From: Chloroflexota bacterium | GTDB lineage: Bacteria > Chloroflexota > Anaerolineae > Aggregatilineales > Phototrophicaceae | Length of the DNA stretch: 11,242 nt | Direction of reading: 5' to 3' | Assembly: GCA_003242205.1 (NCBI GenBank) | Contig: QGUR01000140.1 | Location: 1-11,242, forward strand | Shown: positions 6,463-11,242 of the stretch, piece after piece | How positions within the stretch are numbered: the first letter of the stretch is position 1 | Layout: each line of letters opens with the position of its first letter | Made by a program: the position numbers and the translations under genes | Notes under the pieces: generated by a model | What the model saw: the letters and a program-made list of their open reading frames with translations, nothing else | What the model was told of the DNA's origin: nothing | Database searches by the model: none

Positions 6463-7385
6463 CACTGCGCTCCTGACAGGCCACGCCGGTAAGCGCGCGT
6501 TTGCACGACCGCGAACACCACCAGAATGACGAACAGCAGCACGGCGATTGCCGAGCCATAGCCAAACTTGAGGAACTGGAAGCCGGTCGTATAGATGTAC
6601 TGCACCAGCGTCAGCGTTGCCGTGCCGGGGCCGCCGGAGGTCATGACGAATACCAGATCGAAAACCTGGAACGAGTTGATGATCGTCAGCATCAGAACGA
6701 GAAACAGCGTGGGCGCGAGCAGCGGTATCGTGATGTGCCGGAAGAGGCCCAGACTGTCCGCGCCGTCAATACGCGCCGCTTCGTACAGCTCTGCCGGAAT
6801 GTCCTGCAAGCCTGCCAGAAACAGCACCATGTTGTAACCGACGGTCCACCAGACCGTCGTCAGCACAATGCCGAGCAGCGCCCAGTCCTGGCTCACCAGC
6901 CAAGGGACTTTCCCCAGACCGAACGAGCTAAGCGCCAGATTGACGAGGCCGAAGTCCTTGTCCAGCAGCCACGTCCACAGCACGCCGACCACCGTCGACA
7001 TGATGACGTAAGGCGTGAACACCGCCACGCGGCCCAGCGCACGCCCCGGCTTCTGGCGGTTGAGAAACAGCGCCAGCGCCAGCCCAAGCACGATCAGCAG
7101 CGGCACGGTAACGAGCGAAAAGATTGCCGTGTTGCGTAGCGCGTCGGCCAGCCGCGGGTCGCGCGTCATGGCCTGAAAGTTGGCAAGCCCGACCCACTGC
7201 GGTGTGCCGATGGCAGCCCAGTTGGTGAACGAGATGCCAAGACCGGCGATCGACGGGCCAAGCCGGAAGACGACGAAAAAAAACAGGTAGGGCAGGACGA
7301 ACCAGTAAGGCGTGGCGTTGAAGCGCCAGGCCTGCCCGGCTGCCTGCTGCGTATCTGTCGTTCGCGCGCGCGGTAGGACTCGCAT
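6462..7385 (-). CDS. Carbohydrate ABC transporter permease (MalF type)
   Basis: The partner permease of a CUT1-type sugar importer, 307 residues, membrane-embedded. The N-terminal helix is near 26-48 (WFVLPYLFFFVVFRLGPS), the EAA loop at 201-225 (YEAARIDGADSLGLFRHITIP), and the family's TSGGPGTAT is at 249-257. The frame is open to an ATG at 7403, but AAGGA lies inside that extension, 7 nt before ATG 7385, so 7385 is the likely start. It is separated by 65 bp from the binding-protein gene, a gap that holds a strong stem-loop, and overlaps the MalG-type gene by one base. No ATPase gene is in the window. As in many such clusters, a shared MsmK/UgpC-type ATPase encoded elsewhere may energise it. 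Confidence 0.95.
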   Translation of the reverse strand: MRVLPRARTTDTQQAAGQAWRFNATPYWFVLPYLFFFVVFRLGPSIAGLGISFTNWAAIGTPQWVGLANFQAMTRDPRLADALRNTAIFSLVTVPLLIVLGLALALFLNRQKPGRALGRVAVFTPYVIMSTVVGVLWTWLLDKDFGLVNLALSSFGLGKVPWLVSQDWALLGIVLTTVWWTVGYNMVLFLAGLQDIPAELYEAARIDGADSLGLFRHITIPLLAPTLFLVLMLTIINSFQVFDLVFVMTSGGPGTATLTLVQYIYTTGFQFLKFGYGSAIAVLLFVILVVFAVVQTRAYRRGLSGAQ

Positions 7386-7404
7386 CGTTGCTTCCTTCAC
7401 CATA

Positions 7405-7436
7405 ATGGCCGGCTCGTCTTACGGCGGGCCGGCCAT
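7405..7436 (-). other. Intercistronic stem-loop between binding-protein and permease genes
   Basis: A perfect 9-bp inverted repeat, ATGGCCGGC (7405-7413) and GCCGGCCAT (7428-7436), with a 14-nt loop lies in the 65-bp gap after the binding-protein stop codon. There is no following U-run on the minus strand, so it is not a typical terminator. By analogy with malE-malF type operons it may protect the upstream mRNA from 3' exonucleases or cause partial termination, so that more binding protein than permease is made. Confidence 0.6.
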
Positions 7437-7450
7437 CACGTTCATGCTGG

Positions 7451-8740
7451 TTACGGGATGGACAGAATGCCGGTGATCGCGTCGCAGGCGATCTGGGATT
7501 CCGTCAGCGGGTCCGCCTGTTCCAGAATGATGTGCTGCGCCATGACCATCATCGGCGTGGGCGCATTGGAGGCGAAGATTTCATTGTGCTTGGGAATGTT
7601 CGGCAGCAGCACCTGGTAGGGCAGCATTTCCATGAAGGCATCCCGACCGGGCATGGCCTTGAATTCTTCCGATTCCACCAGTTCGAGGAAGATCGGCAAC
7701 TGGCCCGATTCCAGCCATGCGGCGGAGTTGGCTGCCAGCCATTCCAGGAACTGGACGGCCTCATCGCGCTTCTCGGGGTCGGCCATCGACGGTAGCGTGA
7801 AGTTGTGGCCGCTGCCCCAGACTGCCGGCTGGTCAAAGACGGTCGGATAGGGCGCGGATGCCCAGTTGAAGCCGGATTCCTCACGCGCCGCTTCCAGCGC
7901 GGGGATCTGCCACGGGCCGTCGACCAGCATGGCGGTGCGTCCCGACAGGAAGTCGCGGGCATAGTCGGTCTGGCCCTGCGGGGCGATGTGGTGCGTGTAA
8001 ACCAGATCCTGCAGGAACTGCCATGCCGCCGCCGACTTTTCGACGTCCATCGCGCACGACAGGCCGTCGTCGGAGATCAACTGCCCACCCTGCTGGTTGT
8101 ACAGCGACCACCACTGGAAGAAGGCGTGATGGTTGGTGTGCATGTTGATGGCATACTGGACGATGTTCTCAGGGTCGAAGCCTTCGTCGCCGGGGTGCAG
8201 GCCGTTGGCGTCCTTCGTCAGCAGGCGGCCGATTTCGATCAGCTCCTCGCCGGTCGCGGGCGGCGCTTCAATGCCGGCCTCTTCGAACAGGTCGACGTTA
8301 TAGAAGATGCCGTGAACCGCGAGATCGAGCGGGATAGCGTACATCACGCCGTTGTAGAACTGGCGTTCCCACGCCACCGGGTTGTAGTTTTCTTCCTTGA
8401 TGACCTCGGAATTGGCGACGATTTCATCCACCGGGTCGAGCATGCCCAGCTCGATGAACTGCGCCATTTCCTGCGGGTGCATGGCCAGAATGTCGGGCGC
8501 TTCGCCGGCGCTGGCCGAAGCGACAAAGCTGTCGAACAGCGGCGACCACTGCTGAATGCTCAGGTTAACCTGAATGTTGGGGTTTTCTTCGTTCCACCGC
8601 TCAACGATCTGGCGCATGATGTCGCCGTCCGGCCCCGTCCAGCCGCCCCAGAACTCGATGGTGACGACTTCATCCTGAGCCGAGACGCCGCCGCCGACCA
8701 GCAGCGCAAGCACAAACAGAAGGGGGAGGATTTTACGCAT
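7451..8740 (-). CDS. Carbohydrate ABC transporter substrate-binding protein (family 1)
   Basis: The extracytoplasmic receptor of a CUT1 sugar importer, 429 residues. Residues 1-21 are a signal peptide (MRKILPLLFVLALLVGGGVSA), with likely signal peptidase I cleavage at VSA-QDE. There is no lipobox cysteine, so it appears secreted or ionically held rather than lipid-anchored. The mature start VVTIEFWGGWTGPDG (25-39) and the NPNIQVNLSIQQW segment (53-65) are typical of family 1 receptors. GRTAMLVDGPWQIPALEAA (267-285) is the usual hinge and ligand-pocket region. The only two cysteines, C229 and C419, could form a disulphide outside the cell. The ribosome site AAGGAG is well placed before ATG 8740. 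It heads the transporter genes, with a 79-bp gap behind it holding a short palindrome and a stem-loop beyond its stop codon. Ligand unknown. Confidence 0.95.
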   Translation of the reverse strand: MRKILPLLFVLALLVGGGVSAQDEVVTIEFWGGWTGPDGDIMRQIVERWNEENPNIQVNLSIQQWSPLFDSFVASASAGEAPDILAMHPQEMAQFIELGMLDPVDEIVANSEVIKEENYNPVAWERQFYNGVMYAIPLDLAVHGIFYNVDLFEEAGIEAPPATGEELIEIGRLLTKDANGLHPGDEGFDPENIVQYAINMHTNHHAFFQWWSLYNQQGGQLISDDGLSCAMDVEKSAAAWQFLQDLVYTHHIAPQGQTDYARDFLSGRTAMLVDGPWQIPALEAAREESGFNWASAPYPTVFDQPAVWGSGHNFTLPSMADPEKRDEAVQFLEWLAANSAAWLESGQLPIFLELVESEEFKAMPGRDAFMEMLPYQVLLPNIPKHNEIFASNAPTPMMVMAQHIILEQADPLTESQIACDAITGILSIP

Positions 8741-8757
8741 GATCTACTCCTTCTCAT

Positions 8758-8771
8758 GAATAACGTTACTC
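8758..8771. promoter_or_regulatory. Short CG-centred palindrome upstream of the binding-protein gene
   Basis: GAATAACGTTACTC is a 14-bp near-perfect dyad (6 of 7 arm positions pair) centred on CG, 18 bp upstream of the binding-protein start. CG-centred AACGTT dyads are typical of LacI-family operators, but no LacI gene is in view and the operon's visible regulator is IclR-type. The rest of the 79-bp gap shows no convincing promoter. A chance palindrome is possible. Confidence 0.3.
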
Positions 8772-8819
8772 GCTCTGAAGGTGCGAAATAGCTGTTGTTG
8801 TCGTGCAGTCTCCTTTCAC

Positions 8820-9725
8820 TCACAACGCCGTCATGTGCAATTCGAGCGCGCTGAGCGCTTGCCAGCACGCATCGATAGCTGCCTGAGGGGCCTGAGGCAG
8901 CGGCGCGCGCACATCGCCAACCGGCAGCCCTCGCTTTGCCATCATGCCCTTGTAGAGTGACAGATCCGCGCCGTCCTTCAGAATGCGGCGTACGGCGTCA
9001 AGTTTGGCCTGAAGTTCACGCGCGGTGGCGAGATCGCCCCGGCTGGCGGCGTTGTACAGTGCCACCACCAGCTCCGGCACGACGTTGGCATTGCCTGATA
9101 CGCAGGCGTCAAGCCCATTGCCGATGCCGGTCATGATAAGGCTGTCGGGGCCGATGGCCGTGTTAAAGCGGTCGCCGAGGGTTGCTTTTGCGGTGAAGAG
9201 AACGTCTAGCGAGCCGCTACTATCTTTCAGACCGATGATATTGGGCGTGTTTTCCGCCAGATGGATGACAACCTCGCTGGAAAGCGGGTTGTTGGCGACG
9301 GCGGGATTGGCGTACAGGTAAAGCGGGAAGTCAGGGACCGCTTCCGCGACGGTCTGGAAATGGCGGATGAGCGCCTCGTTGCTAAGGCGGAAATAGTACG
9401 GTGTGATGATCGCGGCGGCGTTCGCGCCGATTGCCTGCGCGTGCTGCGTCAGTGCGATTGTGCCTCGTGTCGTGATATCGCCGGTGTGAACGATGACCGG
9501 CACACGCCCGCCGGCGGCCCGCACGACCGCTTCGGCCAGCCGCTGGCGCTCGTCTGGCGTCAGCAGAGGGCCTTCACCCGTCGTGCCCAACGGGAAAAGA
9601 CCGGCCACGCCGCGCTCGATCAGATAGTCGATAAGCGGCGGCAGCGCCGCCGGATTGAGTTCGCCTGCTTCGTCAAATGGGGTCAGCAGCGGGACGATGA
9701 CGCCCTTAATGTTTTGATAGTTCAT
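8820..9725 (-). CDS. DapA-family aldolase/lyase (dihydrodipicolinate synthase / N-acetylneuraminate lyase superfamily)
   Basis: A pyruvate-dependent class I lyase of 301 residues, the normal DapA-family length. All catalytic features are present: GTTGEGP (47-53) for the pyruvate carboxylate, ITPYYF (107-112), Y138 in YLYANP (the acid/base tyrosine), and Schiff-base K167 in IIGLKDSSG. SGNANVVPE (210-218) follows the usual barrel order. I chose ATG 9725 (MNYQNIKG), with AAGGA about 10 nt upstream. The frame extends further upstream to 9902, but that part lies inside the sialidase-fold gene and looks non-coding. It overlaps that gene by 20 bp. Because a transporter and a sugar-processing protein sit next to it, a catabolic aldolase (neuraminate, 2-keto-3-deoxy-gluconate or similar) is more likely than lysine biosynthesis. 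The exact substrate cannot be assigned. Confidence 0.92.
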   Translation of the reverse strand: MNYQNIKGVIVPLLTPFDEAGELNPAALPPLIDYLIERGVAGLFPLGTTGEGPLLTPDERQRLAEAVVRAAGGRVPVIVHTGDITTRGTIALTQHAQAIGANAAAIITPYYFRLSNEALIRHFQTVAEAVPDFPLYLYANPAVANNPLSSEVVIHLAENTPNIIGLKDSSGSLDVLFTAKATLGDRFNTAIGPDSLIMTGIGNGLDACVSGNANVVPELVVALYNAASRGDLATARELQAKLDAVRRILKDGADLSLYKGMMAKRGLPVGDVRAPLPQAPQAAIDACWQALSALELHMTAL

Positions 9726-10677
9726 GTGCCGGTTGTCCTTGTGCAAGCCAGTCCTCTGTGAACCGGGCGTAGTGAATGTGCTCGCGCCTGTAGGTGTAAA
9801 CGAGGTGCAGAAGCTCGTCTTCAGTTTGCAGCAGCGTCGGGTATGAAAACTCGTGACGCTCGTCCTCGATGACCTGCATGGCCGACCAGCGCTCGTCCTC
9901 ATCGCCGATCATGACACATAACGGCGTTCGCAGGGTCGCGCTGTTGTTGAACGCCAGCACGAGCCTGCCACTACGCAGGCGCAGCAGGTCGATGCCGGAG
10001 TTCGGGTTGGGCAGGCCGGTCGGCGTGGCGATACTCCACGTTTCGCCGCCGTCGAACGACTCCGTTCGCCAGATGAAACCGCCTTTGCCGCCGGTTCTCA
10101 GATAAGCCAGCAGGCTGCCGTCCGAGCGCTGTACCAGACACGGATGGATATTGCCCGCTTCGGTCGTGATCGGTTCGGTCAACCGCCAGCTTGCGCCGTC
10201 ATCATCCGAGATCAACATGCGCGATTGCCACGTATTCTCGTCGTAGGCGGGCAGGATGATGCGGCCCGGCAGCACCAGCGGTTTGCTGCGGAACATCAGG
10301 CCGGGATAGTCGAGCAGGCGAACGGGCGGTTCCCATGTCCTGCCGTTATCCCATGAGCGCTGCATATGGGGTTGAGCGCTGGTCCAGTCGCGGTCGGTGA
10401 TAACGTTGAAAAACAGCCACAGACTGCCATCGGGGCGGGGTAGAAAGACGTTCTGGCCCAGCGCGTGATACGGCACTTCGGCGATGACCTGCGGCTCAGA
10501 CCATGCGGTTGCGCCCGGTTCCAGCCGCGACGACAAAATGACGACATCGGGCGCGGTTTCGTACGAGCCGCCGAACCACGCGCTCAGCAGCGTGCCGTCG
10601 GGCAGCGCGCAGATGGTCCCGCAGTGGGCCGTGGGGCGGTCTGGCAACTGGTCAAAAATCGGTGCTTTAAGAATCAT
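9706..10677 (-). CDS. Asp-box (BNR_2) sialidase-fold protein, predicted neuraminidase family
   Basis: A six-bladed beta-propeller protein of the 'predicted neuraminidase' group (BNR_2 domain), 323 residues from ATG 10677; residue numbers here count from the upstream TTG at 10683 (two more). Asp boxes (SxDxGx[ST]W) occur at 110-117 (SWDNGRTW), 159-166 (SDDDGASW) and 209-216 (SFDGGETW), with a degenerate fourth at 260-267. Family hallmarks are HCGTICALPDGTLLSAWFGG (20-39), SKPLVLPGRIILPAYDE (133-149), NPNSGID (226-232) and SYPTLLQ (280-286). The canonical FRIP motif of GH33 sialidases is not seen, so the call 'sialidase' should be read as a fold. No signal peptide exists, so it should act in the cytoplasm on an imported oligosaccharide or glycoside. 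It lies 6 bp after the IclR gene's stop and overlaps the aldolase gene by 20 bp. The start is uncertain: TTG 10683 has the better-spaced GGAA. Confidence 0.85.
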   Translation of the reverse strand: MILKAPIFDQLPDRPTAHCGTICALPDGTLLSAWFGGSYETAPDVVILSSRLEPGATAWSEPQVIAEVPYHALGQNVFLPRPDGSLWLFFNVITDRDWTSAQPHMQRSWDNGRTWEPPVRLLDYPGLMFRSKPLVLPGRIILPAYDENTWQSRMLISDDDGASWRLTEPITTEAGNIHPCLVQRSDGSLLAYLRTGGKGGFIWRTESFDGGETWSIATPTGLPNPNSGIDLLRLRSGRLVLAFNNSATLRTPLCVMIGDEDERWSAMQVIEDERHEFSYPTLLQTEDELLHLVYTYRREHIHYARFTEDWLAQGQPAHELSKH

Positions 10678-10683
10678 TGGCAA

Positions 10684-11242
10684 TTATTTCCGTTCCGGTA
10701 CGTGCGCGTTGCGCGAAAGCGTCGATGGCACATAGCCCATACGGCGGGAAATTTCGTGCGCCGTCTGTACCAGTGCCGCGGCGAGGGATTCCCGGTTCGC
10801 GTCGATGATATTCGGGTCCGCGCCGGAGATGCTGCACGCGGCGACGATGCGCCCGCGCGCGTCGAAGATCGGCGCGCCGATGCAATAAGTGTCGTATTCG
10901 TGTTCCTGACGGTCGAGCGCATAGCCCTGCGCGCGGATCTGCGCCAGCTCCGCTTCCAGTTCTTCGAGCGAGGCGATGGTGAATTCGGTGAAGGTGGGCA
11001 TGCCCGCGCGCTCGATAATCTCTCGAACCGTAGCCTGAGGAAGTTCGGCGAGAATAGCCTTGCCGAGCGAAGTGCAGTGCAGCGGGACGCGATCGCCGAC
11101 GGCGCTGCGGGCCAGCAGGCGCTGTGACGACTCGATCGCGTAGATGTAGAGCAGGGCATCGCCATCCTTAACGGCGAGGTAGACCGTCTCGTTACACGAG
11201 TCGGCCAGCGCGCGCAGCAACGGGGCGGCGCGGCCGGACGGT
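10684..11242 (-). CDS. IclR-family transcriptional regulator, C-terminal part (5' end beyond window)
   Basis: IclR regulators are dimeric winged-helix proteins whose C-terminal domain binds small carbon metabolites. The visible 185 codons cover almost the whole effector domain: PLLRALADSCNETVYLAVKD, then VGDRVPLHCTSLGKAILAEL (the family's signature), then GYALDRQEHEYDTYCIGAPI and RGRIVAACSISG. The N-terminal DNA-binding domain lies beyond the right edge. The frame stays open to the last base with family-like residues, so the TTG at 11220 is not a real start. It is the first visible gene of the operon and is followed after 6 bp by the sialidase-fold gene. It probably controls this operon in response to the imported sugar acid or a derived intermediate; that is inference. 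Confidence 0.93.
   Translation of the reverse strand, partial: PSGRAAPLLRALADSCNETVYLAVKDGDALLYIYAIESSQRLLARSAVGDRVPLHCTSLGKAILAELPQATVREIIERAGMPTFTEFTIASLEELEAELAQIRAQGYALDRQEHEYDTYCIGAPIFDARGRIVAACSISGADPNIIDANRESLAAALVQTAHEISRRMGYVPSTLSRNAHVPERK

Noticed and set aside
7805..8791. 328-residue plus-strand open frame across the receptor gene
   Set aside because: It is antisense to a clear ABC receptor with signal peptide. Its Val-, Arg- and Asp-rich composition matches a shadow frame.
9726..9902. N-terminal extension of the DapA-family aldolase by 59 residues
   Set aside because: The extension lies inside the sialidase-fold gene and reads as Ser-, Thr- and Arg-rich nonsense. ATG 9725 begins exactly at the family's N-terminus with a ribosome site.
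10465..11127. 220-residue plus-strand open frame across the IclR and sialidase-fold genes
   Set aside because: It is antisense to two recognisable genes and spans their junction, with no family features.

Overview
The window looks like a piece of a high-G+C (roughly 60% by eye) bacterial chromosome. A member of the Chloroflexota (Anaerolineae-like) is my best guess. It rests on a GTP-type PEP carboxykinase, IclR-controlled carbohydrate ABC clusters with DapA-family and Asp-box proteins, and GC-rich dispersed intergenic repeats. It is inference, not proof. No rRNA, tRNA, CRISPR array, transposase or phage gene is visible.

Left part (1-1415). On the minus strand lies the N-terminal fragment of a GTP-dependent PEP carboxykinase gene (pckG). 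It follows an ArsR-family winged-helix regulator gene, and the two are probably co-transcribed. The pckG homology stops abruptly near base 50. The last 50 bases resemble degraded Nextera sequencing-adapter sequence, so the extreme left edge may be an assembly artefact. A compact beta-carbonic-anhydrase-like protein of 119 residues follows on the minus strand, divergent from the next gene.

Middle part (1416-3917). On the plus strand are a RhlE-type DEAD-box RNA helicase with a clear rho-independent terminator, and an aminoglycoside N(3)-acetyltransferase-family protein. The stop codon of the latter lies inside a dispersed repeat. The convergent intergenic gap (3616-3917) is filled almost entirely by two ~100-bp direct-repeat copies flanking a 21-bp perfect palindrome.

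Right part (3918-11242). A minus-strand, tightly packed operon reads, in transcription order: IclR regulator (5' end off the window), cytoplasmic Asp-box (sialidase-fold) protein, DapA-family aldolase, carbohydrate ABC substrate-binding protein, two ABC permeases (MalF- and MalG-type), a second divergent DapA-family protein lacking key catalytic residues, and a short-chain dehydrogenase. Spacings are short or overlapping, apart from about 80 bp and 65 bp on either side of the binding-protein gene. No ABC ATPase is present.

Together these genes suggest uptake of an acidic or 2-keto-3-deoxy sugar or glycoside, cytoplasmic processing, aldol cleavage and redox conversion. The real substrate cannot be read from sequence. 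This operon is the best candidate for an undescribed pathway.
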